A stretch of DNA of 64,000 nt from Helicobacter sp. MIT 99-5507 (GCF_003364295.1 NZ_NXLO01000001.1:372001-436000); one strand, 5' to 3'. Positions 1 to 10,230 are shown, counted from the stretch's first letter. The notes: generated by a model from the sequence alone, not told the origin. Made by a program: numbers and translations.

Positions 1-3
1 TAT

Positions 4-22
4 CCTTATTTGGTAAATAAGG
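4..22. terminator. Hairpin at the left window edge
   Basis: An 8-bp perfect stem (CCTTATTT / AAATAAGG) with a 3-base loop lies 17 bases past the stop of the minus-strand gene ending at 39. It could end that operon or a plus-strand gene left of the window. No clean T-run follows on the minus strand, so the terminator role is tentative. Confidence 0.3.
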
Positions 23-38
23 CTTACTAACATTTATT

Positions 39-969
39 TTATTTTTTATCTTCACTATTTTTTCCATCAATATTTTTAAAATCCCTTTTATAAAAACCAA
101 AATAATAATAAATTCGCATTAGATTCTTAAATCCTAGAATCTTTCTTAAAAATCTATTATGTAAAATCTTAGCAAAGCTAACAGGCTTATCCCAATGATT
201 AAATTGCAACAAATAATAAACCTTAGCAAAATCTTTTAATAAAGAATCGCTCATACTTGGAATCTCACTATAAAATCTACCTCCACAGCGATATACAGGA
301 ATATATCTAATATCATAAACATCATAACTCAAAGCAAAATTTGCATAAGTCTCAAACTCACTAAAACTATATTTATCTTTATTGCTACTTACAAGTCTAA
401 TAATTGGCTCATAAAATAAAGTAGGATTATTTGCATTTAGAGCTTTGCATAAATCTTGCATTATATTTTTATTAAAAATCATAAATTCACACATATATTG
501 ATGAGCAATATCTATTTTTATATTTAATAACTTTTGTATAGTCATAAAATATGGGTGATTTATATCTATTTTTGTAGGCATAGCATTTAAAAATACTTTA
601 TCAATTTTCAAATCCCTAATTAGCAGACAATCAGCATCAAAACTCAAATAAAACTCCCTTTTACAAATAAAACTATAAGCCATTTTCAAAAATTGTTGAA
701 AAAACCAACCCGCATCATCATCAAAAAACTTACGCAAATACGCAATATCAAGACCATCTAATAATAAATCTTCATCTATAAATTCTATTTTGCTATCAAT
801 CCTTAAAACACTCTCATTCATATTAGAATTAGCAATAATTACTATATCTTTAGAATCTATTTTTTGCTGCTGCCCCCCCCCAATTAATATATAAATGAGA
901 TTTTAGACTAGATAGGGCATGTGGCAATATATGTAAATCTTTAGCTGCTGTAGGCAAAATAACTTTCAT
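39..969 (-). CDS. DUF6492-like glycosyltransferase, phase-variable, currently OFF
   Basis: The body (39..821) reads as a GT-A-like protein. It has FDADCLLIRD (a DxD-type motif), an HPYF segment and a conserved SEFETYANF stretch, resembling the DUF6492 family often found in polysaccharide loci. The real start is ATG at 969, preceded by AGGAGA. From there the frame runs MKVILPTAAKDLHILPHA and hits a C9 run (G9 in coding sense) at 873-881, which leads to TAG after about 37 codons. With G8 or G11 the frame opens into the body and gives about 309 residues. With G9 only the 5' stub or a start inside the body would be made. It is last in the minus-strand operon, 8 bases after the full-length stop of the DUF1796 gene. 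The family call is from motif memory; the frame analysis is direct. Confidence 0.72.
873..881 (-). repeat. C9 run (G9 coding), out of frame
   Basis: Homopolymer about 30 codons into the DUF6492-like gene. G9 gives an early TAG; G8 or G11 restores the frame. Confidence 0.9.
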
Positions 970-1042
970 TTTTTCTCCTAATATCTATCATTTAAAATAT
1001 CATTATGTTTAAAATCAATACGCCTAGATAATCTCACAAGCT

Positions 1043-1798
1043 TCATACCCCCCCCCATTTCTTGTAGTTTCCAATCCAAATTGGAGCATTTTTTTCATTC
1101 TTTTTTAGTGGATATACATTATCAAAACAATACTCTAATATGTCTAGGCTAGGTGAGATTCTAAAATGCTTCTTGTAATCTATATTTTTAGATTCTCGAA
1201 AATTTAATAGTGTGATTTTTTTATTGTATTGTTTTTGAAATTTTTGTAAAAAATCGCTTAGCTCTTCTATGTTCTCTTGCCTACACGATACAAGCACAAT
1301 ATTTTTGGCTTGTTTTAGAAATCTATCTATCCTTTGGAATCTTTCTATTTGTTTATTATAAAATTTAGGAAAATCCAAATCCAAACTAGAGTTTTTAAAA
1401 AAGTGATGTCTTGCTATCATACCGGTATCTTTATCTATCACAAAGCGACAATTACCATTATCAAGAGCTTTTATCTCATCTTCATAATGATTGACGAAAA
1501 AGTTTTTAAAGCCATTTTTATAAGCCTCAAGCACACAATCTAAACTATAATATTTCATCCAATCAATGGGCGAACTAAATTTTCTTAATTTATAATAATC
1601 CATATAATACGCAGCTTGACAATGATTTCCGATACTTAGGACAATGTCAGCCTTAATAATCTCTCTAAAATGCAAGATTCTATGGCTCCAAACACTTACA
1701 AAAAACTTAGCATCACTAGGAAGCCATCGCAAAAATTTTGCAAACTTAAACAATCGTGGATAAGCAAGTAGGTAATTTTTAATAATTTGCTTTATCAT
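1043..1798 (-). CDS. DUF1796 (papain-like cysteine peptidase-like) protein with phase-variable tail
   Basis: A 251-residue protein with the DUF1796 signature: IVLSIGNHCQAAYYMDYYKLR followed by SSPIDWMKYYSLDCV, where S-I-G-x-x-C and P-x-DW are the family hallmarks. The family is found in glycan and LPS loci; its biochemical role is unclear to me. Its ATG overlaps the TGA of the upstream radical SAM gene (ATGA). The last codons lie on a G9 run, giving WGGV then TGA. With G10 the protein gains about 22 residues and stops at TAG 978-980, inside the ribosome-binding site of the next gene (AGGAGA before ATG 969). Full length would then be 273 residues. G10 is therefore the likely designed register and the present tail the shifted form. 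Confidence 0.75.
   Translation of the reverse strand: MIKQIIKNYLLAYPRLFKFAKFLRWLPSDAKFFVSVWSHRILHFREIIKADIVLSIGNHCQAAYYMDYYKLRKFSSPIDWMKYYSLDCVLEAYKNGFKNFFVNHYEDEIKALDNGNCRFVIDKDTGMIARHHFFKNSSLDLDFPKFYNKQIERFQRIDRFLKQAKNIVLVSCRQENIEELSDFLQKFQKQYNKKITLLNFRESKNIDYKKHFRISPSLDILEYCFDNVYPLKKNEKNAPIWIGNYKKWGGV
1048..1056 (-). repeat. C9 run (G9 coding) at the 3' end of the DUF1796 gene
   Basis: G9 stops at once (WGGV). G10 adds about 22 residues and stops 8 bases before the next ATG. Confidence 0.9.
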
Positions 1799-2814
1799 AG
1801 AAACTCACTATTTGTAATGCTAAGATTTAGCTTATTTAATGTTCTATTAAAGCTATCATTTCTACACAATATTGGACAAGAAGAACAATCTATAGAATTA
1901 TAAACTTCTCTTATCCTACTTCCTCTCCAAATATCTTCTAAACTCTCATCTCTTAAATCACCTAATAAATGCCTTTTGCTTTGTCTAAAATGCAAACAAG
2001 CCCATACCTTGAAATCTGCACTAATCACCGTGCTAAAAAACATTCCATGGCATTTATTGTAGCCCCTATCTTTGATATTATGCATTTCTTTGTATTTTTG
2101 ATAACTAGCTACGATTTTAAAATTAGAATCTTCGTATTTTGATCTTAATTCTTCTAACTTTGGTGTAATATCCAAACTATCACCGGTAAATGGGCGAAAT
2201 TGTGCAAAATCAGCACCTCTATCTTTTACGATTTTTACAAAAGATTCCATATCGCATTCTGTAGTAGAACTTGTAAGAAAACCTACTCCAAAACTAGTTT
2301 TAGAGTTTAATCTTTGTTTTGTTTTTGCAAATTTTTCTATATTTTCTAATGTCTTTGCAAAAGATTTAGCATTCATTCCATGAATTTTAAGATACATTTC
2401 CTCACTTCCAGCATCAAGTGAGATTCTAAAATACTCTAAATTTGACGCTATTAGCTCACATTTTGCATCATCAAGATTCATACCATGAGAATTAAGACCT
2501 AGATTTTGATTAGAATTTTTTAATAATTTTATTGCATATTCAAAATGAGGGCTGATTGTGGGTTCCCCCCCCCCAGAGAGAATTACGCCTTTATTATCCA
2601 TAGCTTTTAGATTGTAAGCTATTTTTTCTATTTGTTCTTTGCTTAATTCTGCATTATTTTCATTGTTACCACAGCAACCTGGACAATTATGATTGCACTT
2701 ATTTGTCAAATCTAATTCTGTAACTATCAAAGTTTTATGTGAGTTTAGAAAATAATCAATCTTATTTGTATATTGTAAAATCTTTTCATCTGAATTGAAA
2801 TTATTTATTTTCAT
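1795..2814 (-). CDS. Radical SAM/SPASM-type enzyme, phase-variable, in frame
   Basis: A 339-residue radical SAM protein. The [4Fe-4S] triad is CNHNCPGC near residue 40, followed by the SAM-binding motif SGGGEP near residue 81. The C-terminal Cys-rich region ([20 protein letters not shown]) is of SPASM type, for auxiliary clusters. It probably modifies a sugar or carrier-bound substrate, since it sits between rmlA and glycan genes; the substrate is unknown. It overlaps the rmlA stop by 14 bases and the next gene by an ATGA. The SGGGEP motif is encoded by the G10 run at 2565-2574, so any slippage that is not a multiple of three would remove everything after residue 80. Confidence 0.85.
   Translation of the reverse strand: MKINNFNSDEKILQYTNKIDYFLNSHKTLIVTELDLTNKCNHNCPGCCGNNENNAELSKEQIEKIAYNLKAMDNKGVILSGGGEPTISPHFEYAIKLLKNSNQNLGLNSHGMNLDDAKCELIASNLEYFRISLDAGSEEMYLKIHGMNAKSFAKTLENIEKFAKTKQRLNSKTSFGVGFLTSSTTECDMESFVKIVKDRGADFAQFRPFTGDSLDITPKLEELRSKYEDSNFKIVASYQKYKEMHNIKDRGYNKCHGMFFSTVISADFKVWACLHFRQSKRHLLGDLRDESLEDIWRGSRIREVYNSIDCSSCPILCRNDSFNRTLNKLNLSITNSEFL
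2565..2574 (-). repeat. C10 run (G10 coding) inside the SAM-binding motif
   Basis: Encodes the three glycines of SGGGEP in the radical SAM gene. In frame at G10. Confidence 0.9.
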
Positions 2815-3694
2815 TATTTTTACCTTTTAATAAATCTAGCAAATATTTTCCATACTCACTTTTATGAAGTTTATCTATACTTTTTTGCAATATGAAATCA
2901 TCGATCCAACCATTATAATATGCTATTTCCTCAAGACAAGCAATTTTATAATTTTGCCTATTTTCTATAGTAGATACAAAGTTGCTAGCCTCACACATAG
3001 ATTCTGGTGTGCCTGTGTCAAGCCATGTAAATCCTCGCCCAAGCGCTTTTGTCTTTAACTTTCCATTTTTTAAATATGTTAAATTTACATCTGTGATTTC
3101 TAACTCACCTCTTTTGCTAGGCTTTAATGACTTTGCGATATCAATTACATTATTATCATAAAAATAAAGACCTGTTAGTGCATAATTACTTTTTGGATTT
3201 TCTGGCTTTTCTTCTAAACTTAATACATTAAAATCATCATCAAATTCAACAACACCAAATCTATTTGGATCTTTTACAGGATATGCAAAAGTTATTGCTC
3301 CACCATTTTTAGAATCTAATTCCATACATTCATTTAATATATTTTTAAAACCTTGTCCATAAAATATATTATCACCAAGTATTAGGCTTACACTATCTTG
3401 CCCAATAAATTCATCACCTAAAATAAAAGCTTCAGCAAGCCCATTTGGCTCTTTTTGAATCTTATAATCTATATGAATGCCTAGTAGCTCTCCATTACCA
3501 AAAAGATATTTAAAACGTTCAATATCTCTACTTGTTACAATGATTAGAATCTCTCTAATCCCAGCTAGCATAAGCACTGATAAAGGATATAAAATCATAG
3601 GCTTATCATAGATTGGTAAAAGTTGTTTTGTAATTGCTAAAGTAGTTGGATACAATCTAGTTCCACTACCACCAGCTAAAATTATACCTTTCAT
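2801..3694 (-). CDS. rmlA: Glucose-1-phosphate thymidylyltransferase
   Basis: A 297-residue nucleotidyltransferase, the usual RmlA length. The N-terminal signature [11 protein letters not shown] (residues 8-18) binds the nucleotide; [15 protein letters not shown]-type residues, LGDNIFYG and EEKP follow in family order. It makes dTDP-glucose from dTTP and glucose 1-phosphate, the entry to dTDP-deoxyaminosugars. No rmlB dehydratase is visible in this window, so the next step must be encoded elsewhere. It lies in the minus-strand operon with 38 bases to the FkbM gene upstream and a 14-base overlap with the radical SAM gene downstream. It has no G-run, unlike its neighbours. Confidence 0.95.
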   Translation of the reverse strand: MKGIILAGGSGTRLYPTTLAITKQLLPIYDKPMILYPLSVLMLAGIREILIIVTSRDIERFKYLFGNGELLGIHIDYKIQKEPNGLAEAFILGDEFIGQDSVSLILGDNIFYGQGFKNILNECMELDSKNGGAITFAYPVKDPNRFGVVEFDDDFNVLSLEEKPENPKSNYALTGLYFYDNNVIDIAKSLKPSKRGELEITDVNLTYLKNGKLKTKALGRGFTWLDTGTPESMCEASNFVSTIENRQNYKIACLEEIAYYNGWIDDFILQKSIDKLHKSEYGKYLLDLLKGKNNENK

Positions 3695-3732
3695 TTACTA
3701 TTCCATATGCTTCAAGTAAATGCAAATTATAT

Positions 3733-4900
3733 CTAATCTTTATGAATTGCAAATAACACACTCTCATATCTTCCAAGTGTAAAATGATCAAAATAAAATT
3801 TATAACTTGGCATAATCTCATTTAATAACAATGGAATCCTAGTATAGTCAATTGTGCTATGATAAAGGCAGATTGCAATTTTTGGTTTGAATTGTTTTAT
3901 ACTTTCTTTTGCTCCAAGTAATGTATCAAACTCACTACCTTCTATATCTAATTTTATAAAATCAATTTTAGAAATATTATTATTTTTTACAAAATCATCT
4001 ATACTTAGTGTCTTTATTTTTGAATTAGAAGAATTAAAATTTATAGTCGCACTGCTGCCACTACCTATGCTATCTACAAAAGTATCAGAATCTGCATATA
4101 ATGGATGTTTTACTAATACTATATTATTAATATGGCTATTCATTTTAAGGTTTTTATTAAATAATTTTATATTATCCTCAATAAATTCAAATGCAAAAAC
4201 TTTTCCACTCTCACCTACTAAATTTGCAAAATAAAGTGCAGTATCACCGCAACATGCACCACCATCGATTACATAATCACCTTTTTGTGCTTTGATTAGA
4301 TTCTTGTATGAATATTGTTCTAAATAAAAATCACAAAAAATGCCATGTAAAGAGTAATACAGCTTGATAGGGGCTAAATTTATCTTGGATAAATCATATA
4401 AACAATAATCATATGGATTTTTCTTTATATCATCACATCTAGCAAGTATAATATTTTGATAATATCTCCAAGTATGACTATAATAAAGACATATTAAAAA
4501 ACCTTGCTTTTGACTTACATAATTACAAATAGCACTTAGATAGAGATTCTTACTATATTCATCATTCAAAATGGAGCAAACTTTTGAAATATCTTTTAGT
4601 TTAAAATAAAATGCAATTTTATTTTTAGCCTTATACCCCCCCCCATAGGCTTATTCTTGATAATTTCATATCTAAATTTGAAGATTCATAATCATTGCCT
4701 TTTAAATCATAATAATAATTTAAACCAAATATTAATTTCATTCTATTTTTAATATTTCTTGGAATAAGTAAAAAAGCAAAAATACCAAATGGTAAGATAA
4801 AATAAATCTTTTTTAAAGTTTCTTTAATATTAGATTCTACTTTATCATTGCTAATGAGGCTTAATATAGAGTATATATACTTTTTAAATCTATTCATCAT
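3733..4900 (-). CDS. FkbM-family methyltransferase split by a G-run, currently OFF
   Basis: Two open frames, 4631..4900 (N-terminal 86 residues then WGGV stop) and 3733..4569, become one 388-residue protein if the G9 run at 4636-4644 is G8. The C-terminal part is a clear FkbM methyltransferase: VIDGGACCGDTALYFA (SAM motif I), VFAFEFIEDN, then FIKLDIEGSEFDTL and AICLYHS. FkbM enzymes O-methylate sugars and related natural products. The downstream open frame has only a TTG as possible start and no convincing ribosome site, so at G9 the enzyme is probably absent. The start ATG ATG at 4895-4900 follows 7 bases after the DUF2018 gene. Confidence 0.85.
4636..4644 (-). repeat. C9 run (G9 coding) splitting the FkbM gene
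   Basis: G9 gives WGGV and stop. G8 fuses the upstream 86 residues to the methyltransferase domain; the 3733-4900 span becomes divisible by three. Confidence 0.92.
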
Positions 4901-4907
4901 TTTTCCT

Positions 4908-5162
4908 TTATTCTTGACTTAAAATTTCTGACATAAGCCTAATTGCCAAGTCCTGCTTTATGGTATTTATTCTATCTTTATAACTAGATTTTATCTCGCT
5001 ATCTTTTTTTAAACCCTCTTCTGCTGCTATTTCCAAGATTGCATAATCATTCAAAAATCCCTCAAGTGAATTTTTTATAGCCTGTGGTGAGGCATTTTGT
5101 AATATCTTTACTAAATGCTCTATTATATCGCCATCAAAAATATCATAATTAAAATCCATCAT
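4908..5162 (-). CDS. DUF2018 family small protein
   Basis: An 84-residue acidic helical protein. It resembles the Helicobacter DUF2018 proteins (HP0242 type): an early 'IFDGDIIEHLVKILQNAS' segment and a C-terminal 'IRLMSEILS' ending match that family in position and length. H. pylori HP0242 is known as an all-helical knotted dimer without assigned function. Two consecutive ATGs follow AGGA. It overlaps the hisD stop by 14 bases, so it is translated in the hisD operon. Confidence 0.65.
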   Translation of the reverse strand: MMDFNYDIFDGDIIEHLVKILQNASPQAIKNSLEGFLNDYAILEIAAEEGLKKDSEIKSSYKDRINTIKQDLAIRLMSEILSQE

Positions 5163-6453
5163 TTTTTCCTAATCTAATTTCAACAGATTTTTTATGAGCT
5201 TCTAAGCCCTCATTTTCTGCTAGTATAGCACAAGATTCTCCTATAGATAAAATTGCTTCTTTTGAAAAGCTAATAATAGAACTCTTTTTTACAAAATGTT
5301 CTACACTAAGTGGAGAAAAAAATCTTGCACTTCCACCTGTTGGAAGTGTATGATTTGGTCCTGCGATATAATCACCAATTGGCTCTGGAGTATTTTCTCC
5401 TAAAAATATAGCACCTGCATTTTCTATAAAAGGCAATAAAACATGTGGATTCTCACACATTATTTCTAAATGTTCTGGAGCAATTTCATTCATAAGTTTT
5501 ATAGAATCTTGCAAGGATTGGGTAATAATAATACACGCTCTATTATTGATAGATTTTGATGTGATTTCATATCTACTTAGTTTTTTTAATTCACTCTCAA
5601 CTTCAATATTTACTTGTTTTGCTAGATTGAAATCATCTGTAATAAGAATCGAGCTAGCCATTTCATCATGCTCTGCTTGTGATAATAAATCTAGGGCTAT
5701 ATATTTTGGATTTGCATTTTTATCTGCAATAATTCCTATTTCACTAGGACCTGCAATCATATCAATATTTACATCACCAAATACAAGTTTTTTTGCAGTG
5801 GCTACATAAATATTTCCTGGTCCAGTTATAACATCTACCTTTTTAAAACTCTCACTACCATATGCCATAAATCCAATAGCACTAGCCCCGCCAACCTTAT
5901 AAATCTCTTCCAATCCACATATATGAGCAGCAGCTAAAAGTAAATCATTTGGTTTATTTTCTGGTGTAGGTGTGCAAACTATAATCTCTTTTACTCCAGC
6001 TACAATTGCAGGTATGGCATTCATAAGAAGTGAGCTAGGATATGCAGCTTTTCCTCCAGGTATATACAATCCAGCACGTTTCATTGGAGCGACTTTTACG
6101 CCAAGCATTGTGCCATTTTCTTCAAAATCAATCCAAGATTTTTCTTTTTGTTTTGCATGAAATGCACTAATACGTTCAAATGCACATTTTAGGGCATTTT
6201 TTAAATCTGTTGGTAGAGTATTATATGCTTTTTGCAATAAACTTTTATCAATGATAATATCCTCAAAGTTTTTAGGATTCCATCCATCAAACCTTGCAAT
6301 ATGAGATAAGAGTGCGTTATTGCCATTTACTTTAATATCATTTAAGATTCCATTGACTACAGATGAAACATTTTCTATATCCATATTACCACGATTTAGT
6401 AAATTATTAAATTTTGCATTAAAATCGCTATCTTTTGTATTTAAGATTTGCAT
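5149..6453 (-). CDS. hisD: Histidinol dehydrogenase
   Basis: A 434-residue protein of usual HisD length, catalysing the last two NAD-dependent oxidations from L-histidinol to histidine. It has the NAD and substrate motifs GPGNIYVATAKK, GPSEIGIIAD, the zinc-ligand and catalytic stretch SQAEHDEMASS, and HTLPTGGSARFFSPLSV near the end. The start ATG at 6453 has AGGATAA upstream and a -10 box about 32 bases before it. It heads the minus-strand operon that continues into the phase-variable glycan genes, so those genes may share its promoter. No other his gene is present. Confidence 0.95.
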   Translation of the reverse strand: MQILNTKDSDFNAKFNNLLNRGNMDIENVSSVVNGILNDIKVNGNNALLSHIARFDGWNPKNFEDIIIDKSLLQKAYNTLPTDLKNALKCAFERISAFHAKQKEKSWIDFEENGTMLGVKVAPMKRAGLYIPGGKAAYPSSLLMNAIPAIVAGVKEIIVCTPTPENKPNDLLLAAAHICGLEEIYKVGGASAIGFMAYGSESFKKVDVITGPGNIYVATAKKLVFGDVNIDMIAGPSEIGIIADKNANPKYIALDLLSQAEHDEMASSILITDDFNLAKQVNIEVESELKKLSRYEITSKSINNRACIIITQSLQDSIKLMNEIAPEHLEIMCENPHVLLPFIENAGAIFLGENTPEPIGDYIAGPNHTLPTGGSARFFSPLSVEHFVKKSSIISFSKEAILSIGESCAILAENEGLEAHKKSVEIRLGKNDGF

Positions 6454-6484
6454 GTATTATCCTAGAAATATTTATAAAATTGAT

Positions 6485-6490
6485 ATTATA
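6485..6490 (-). promoter_or_regulatory. -10 box of the hisD operon
   Basis: TATAAT on the minus strand, 32 bases upstream of the hisD ATG. No convincing -35 is seen, which is common in Helicobacter. Confidence 0.5.
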
Positions 6491-6503
6491 GAGAGATCAG
6501 ATT

Positions 6504-6530
6504 AGATATTCTTAAATTTTAAGAATATCT
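6504..6530 (-). terminator. Inverted repeat between dps and hisD
   Basis: A 13-bp perfect inverted repeat (AGATATTCTTAAA and its complement, one base apart) starts 24 bases past the dps stop and before the hisD promoter. It is placed as a dps terminator, but lacks a T-run on the minus strand. Confidence 0.45.
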
Positions 6531-6553
6531 AAAAATAGAAGGAATTTATAAGC

Positions 6554-6994
6554 TTATTTTAATTGAGTTTTAAGCATCCAGATTTCTTTTTCTAGAACTG
6601 CTAAGATTCCATTTGCATAATCAGCACTTACTTTATCTTTTGCATCATCTGCTACATCTGATAATTCTTTAAATAATTTCATAAAGTATTCAAAGTCATC
6701 AAGAATAATCTTTAATACTTGAACTGGTTGAAATGCTGTTGCACTTTCTTCTTTGATTTTTGCATTTTTTAAAATATCTACTAATGTTACATATGGTTTA
6801 TCACCTAATTGAATGATTCTTTCTGCTGCATCATCAAAAACATCTGCAAATTCATCATATATTTTTTCAGTAGCCTCATGAATTGGTTTAAACATTGGTC
6901 CTTCTATATGCCAATGTAAATTATGTAATTTAGTATAAAATACTAGACTATCTGCTTGAATTTGTTTTAAAAGTTGAGTTACTTTTTGTGACAT
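6554..6994 (-). CDS. dps: Dps-type DNA-protection ferritin (NapA-like)
   Basis: A 146-residue Dps/NapA homologue, a dodecameric ferroxidase that stores iron and protects DNA from peroxide. The dinuclear iron-site residues are visible: LHNLHWHIEGP (residues ~23-33), a His in KPIHEATE, and DVFDDAAERI supplying the Asp and Glu. The length matches H. pylori NapA. The gene is monocistronic, with GGAGG six bases before ATG. A Fur-box-like palindrome lies upstream at 7029-7053, fitting iron or peroxide control. Confidence 0.95.
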   Translation of the reverse strand: MSQKVTQLLKQIQADSLVFYTKLHNLHWHIEGPMFKPIHEATEKIYDEFADVFDDAAERIIQLGDKPYVTLVDILKNAKIKEESATAFQPVQVLKIILDDFEYFMKLFKELSDVADDAKDKVSADYANGILAVLEKEIWMLKTQLK

Positions 6995-7028
6995 TTTTTG
7001 CCTCCAATTTTCTAATCTATAAAATTTA

Positions 7029-7053
7029 CTAAATAATAAAATTTATTATTTAG
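7029..7053. promoter_or_regulatory. Fur/PerR-box-like palindrome upstream of dps
   Basis: A perfect 12-1-12 palindrome whose core, TAATAAAATTTATTA, differs from the reported H. pylori Fur consensus TAATAATnATTATTA at only two symmetric positions. It lies 35-59 bases before the dps ATG, close to the expected promoter. Confidence 0.55.
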
Positions 7054-7105
7054 GTAATTGAAATCATAACATAAAAAATTAAAAAATACTACAAAAAAAT
7101 TATTT

Positions 7106-8830
7106 TCATTTTAAAAATCCTAAAGATTTAAAATCTTCAAAATTACTATTTAGCTCCCTGTTAATTTCATTTATAAAATCTTGATTGCTAAAGATAGGAT
7201 TAGACATCGCTGCAACTTTGTATGCAGTGTTTTCAATAATTATTTTAATCTGTCCGCCACTAAGTTCATAAGAGATTAATTTATCTACATCAAAATCTTT
7301 TGAATATTTAGCCTTTTTTGGAAGCATGATATTCCATATCTCCTTTCTTTGGGATATATTTGGCTTTTGGAATTCAATTTTATAATTAAATCTCCTAGAA
7401 AATGCAAAATCGATATTATCAAGCAAGTTTGTTGTAGCAATCAAAATCCCATCAAATTTTTCTATTTGCTCTAAAAATATATTTTGCATTTGGTTATACA
7501 TTTTATCCACACTATTACCTAAAATACTTCTTTGACTCAAAAACTGATCTGCTTCATCAAGCAATAAAATCGCATCTTTTTTTATATCTCTTGTGATATT
7601 TTTATATGTATCAAAAATGCGACGAACATTTTTTTCACTCTCACCAACATACATTGATAATACTTTTGAACAATCAAGGCTAAGTAAAGGCTTTTTTAAT
7701 ACATTTGATAAAGCATAAGCTGTTATTGTTTTTCCTGTGCCAGGATATCCATAAAATATAATCTTTGCATTAATGCCTTTATTATTATCTTTTATGCCCC
7801 ATTGTTTTAATCTATTTACAACACTAGAATCTAGCTGTTTTATAAGCAAATCTAGTGTCTCTTTGGTTTTGCTTGAAAGTATGATATTGTTTAGATTCTC
7901 TTTTGGAAATATTAACTCAAAAATATCCTGATTTTTCATAACAGAATCTATTAATATTTTATTTGATTTTCTTTGCGGATGTAATAGCTGCTGCAAAATA
8001 TTTGCTGGAATATAAAAGCTCTTGTTTATTATCCCACCAAAAGGACTTAAAATATCCTCATCATAATCAATCAATCCATTTTTTATAAGAGCACTTTTTT
8101 CATCAAAAATATATTTATTACTAAGCTTTGAATAATCATCATTACTAATTAGCTCAATTAGCGAATTAATCTCTCTTGCTCTTTCATTTTCTGCATAATA
8201 TTCTTCTTTTAAAAGTGCAAAAAATATAATTTTTTCTTCTTCATTGAGATTAAAAGGTCTTAAAAATGAAATAATATTTAGCTTTTTTTGTGTAATTTCT
8301 AGTCTTTTGCTTATGCAATTTTTAATAGAATTTATATTTGAGAGAATCTGCGAATATGCTTTGGATTCTATTTTGGAGATTCTGCGTAAATATGCTGATT
8401 TTTGCATCAAATTCACTCTTAAAAACTCATCTTTTAAATAATCCAAATCATCTTTATAAGCTACCATTTTTGGTAGATTAAAATTATTTTCACCATTTTC
8501 TAAGATTCTCAAAAAACTTACACTTAGGCTTATATTGGCATTTAAAAGCTCGAGCAAAGCAATATCACTTGAATATATATCACTATTTAAAGAAATATAT
8601 TCTAAATGAAGCAATGATTTTATATGTTTTAAATATTTAATAGATTCTATTCCTTTTGTATTAAAAACTTGTTCTAAAAGATTTAAAACCAAAAAGCTAT
8701 TTTGATTTTCAAGCAAAGAATATGATAAAAACTGCAAAATTTTTGCCTCATCAAGAGAACAATCAAGGCTTTTTATAAGCTTATTTTTAGATAAATTTTT
8801 TGAATTTATAAAATCAATATAATGTTTCAA
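7106..8830 (-). CDS. AAA+ family ATPase
   Basis: A 574-residue protein. The first ~330 residues are helical and unrecognised. The C-terminal half is a single AAA+ module: Walker A GYPGTGKT (~residue 360), Walker B AILLLDEADQF, sensor-1-like IATTN, and an arginine-finger region FSRRFNYKIEF. This layout matches the 'AAA family ATPase of central region' group, chaperone or remodelling type. The start is TTG at 8830, with AGGAC eight bases upstream and no nearby ATG. It is transcribed divergently from the aminotransferase gene at 8908; the shared promoter region is only 77 bases. The partner or substrate is unknown. Confidence 0.8.
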   Translation of the reverse strand: MKHYIDFINSKNLSKNKLIKSLDCSLDEAKILQFLSYSLLENQNSFLVLNLLEQVFNTKGIESIKYLKHIKSLLHLEYISLNSDIYSSDIALLELLNANISLSVSFLRILENGENNFNLPKMVAYKDDLDYLKDEFLRVNLMQKSAYLRRISKIESKAYSQILSNINSIKNCISKRLEITQKKLNIISFLRPFNLNEEEKIIFFALLKEEYYAENERAREINSLIELISNDDYSKLSNKYIFDEKSALIKNGLIDYDEDILSPFGGIINKSFYIPANILQQLLHPQRKSNKILIDSVMKNQDIFELIFPKENLNNIILSSKTKETLDLLIKQLDSSVVNRLKQWGIKDNNKGINAKIIFYGYPGTGKTITAYALSNVLKKPLLSLDCSKVLSMYVGESEKNVRRIFDTYKNITRDIKKDAILLLDEADQFLSQRSILGNSVDKMYNQMQNIFLEQIEKFDGILIATTNLLDNIDFAFSRRFNYKIEFQKPNISQRKEIWNIMLPKKAKYSKDFDVDKLISYELSGGQIKIIIENTAYKVAAMSNPIFSNQDFINEINRELNSNFEDFKSLGFLK

Positions 8831-8907
8831 AACTAGTCCTAAAATAGTATTTGGTAAAATGCTAACCTAAATTAGTTTTTATTTATCTTTAATATTTGGA
8901 TTTATAG

Positions 8908-10230
8908 ATGAATTTTTTTGATAGATTGATTGTTTGTGATGATAAATTGGAGTTTGTTAGAAATGATATTATCTTAAAAAAAGATAGTTATTATTTTGAT
9001 TGGACAGCAAGTGGATTAGAATCTAAGAGTATAAAAACTAGATTAGAATCCATTCTACCTATATATGCAAATACTCACTCTAATAACACAAAACATGCAA
9101 ATATCATCTCAAATTTATACATAGAATCCAAAGCAAAAATAAAAGAATTATTAGAATTAGAAGAAGATTTTATCATCATTCCAAGTGGATTTGGTGCAAC
9201 TGGTGCGATGAAAAAATATCAAGAGATATTTGGAATCTACGCTTCACCAAAATTAAAAAATAGAATACAAGATTTTATCTCAAATAAGCCGCTTATGCTT
9301 GTTGGACCTTATGAACATCATTCAAATGAAATTAGCTTAAGAGAAAGTATTTGTGAATGCATAAGAATCCCGCTTAAAAATGGATTTATAGATTTAGAAT
9401 ATTTACAAAAAGTATTAGATTTAAATAAAAATAGAGAAATCCTTGCTTCAATAAATATCGCTTCAAATGTAAGTGGTGTTATCTTGCCTTATGATGAAAT
9501 ATCGCAGATTCTACGATCGCATAATATTAGCATAGCCTATGATTTAGCAGCACTGATATCTCATAGAAATATAGATTCTAACCTATTTGATGTAGCATAT
9601 ATGTCACCTCATAAGTTTCTAGGTGGTATTGGAAGTTGTGGGATATTGTGTATTCGCAATAAATATCTAAATATAGACATTCCACCTACTTTTAGCGGAG
9701 GAGGCAGTATAAAATATGCCTCAAAAGATTCTCATTATTATATAGATGATATAGAATCTAGAGAAGATGTAGGCACTCCGCCGATTTTAGGACTCTTAAA
9801 AGCTATGCTTGCTTGCAAATATCGAAATGAAATTGGACTAGATTTTATACAAAAAAGAGAAAAAATCCTAAGCAATATTTTTATAAATGAGCTAAAAGAT
9901 TTGCAAGGCATAGAAACATATGAGATAAATAATAATGCAGCAAAAATACCTACAATTAGTTTTAATATAGAATCTATTTCACCTTATGATTTAGCTTATG
10001 AATTATCTTATAAATATAATATTCAAGTGAGAGCTGGTTGCACTTGTGCAGGACCTTATGGACATGATTTGCTAAAGAGAGAAACTATAATTGATATAAA
10101 TAATCTTAGTAAAAATCCGCATTTAAAGCCATCGTGGCTAAGAGTAAGCTTGCATTATAGTCATAATTTTAATGATATAGAATATTTACTAGATTCTATA
10201 AAAAAAGCAAAAAAACGACTTGGAAGATAA
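8908..10230 (+). CDS. Class V aminotransferase / cysteine desulfurase-like protein
   Basis: A 440-residue PLP enzyme of fold type I, class V. The Schiff-base lysine lies in SPHKFLGGIG (~residue 235), preceded by YDLAALISH, and a Cys-rich loop GCTCAGPYGHDLL lies near residue 376. The family covers NifS/SufS/Csd desulfurases and related selenocysteine-lyase-like enzymes. The loop cysteine supports desulfurase-like chemistry, but this longer form has no adjacent iron-sulfur genes, so the substrate stays open. The ribosome site is weak (TTTGGA). Confidence 0.8.
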   Translation: MNFFDRLIVCDDKLEFVRNDIILKKDSYYFDWTASGLESKSIKTRLESILPIYANTHSNNTKHANIISNLYIESKAKIKELLELEEDFIIIPSGFGATGAMKKYQEIFGIYASPKLKNRIQDFISNKPLMLVGPYEHHSNEISLRESICECIRIPLKNGFIDLEYLQKVLDLNKNREILASINIASNVSGVILPYDEISQILRSHNISIAYDLAALISHRNIDSNLFDVAYMSPHKFLGGIGSCGILCIRNKYLNIDIPPTFSGGGSIKYASKDSHYYIDDIESREDVGTPPILGLLKAMLACKYRNEIGLDFIQKREKILSNIFINELKDLQGIETYEINNNAAKIPTISFNIESISPYDLAYELSYKYNIQVRAGCTCAGPYGHDLLKRETIIDINNLSKNPHLKPSWLRVSLHYSHNFNDIEYLLDSIKKAKKRLGR

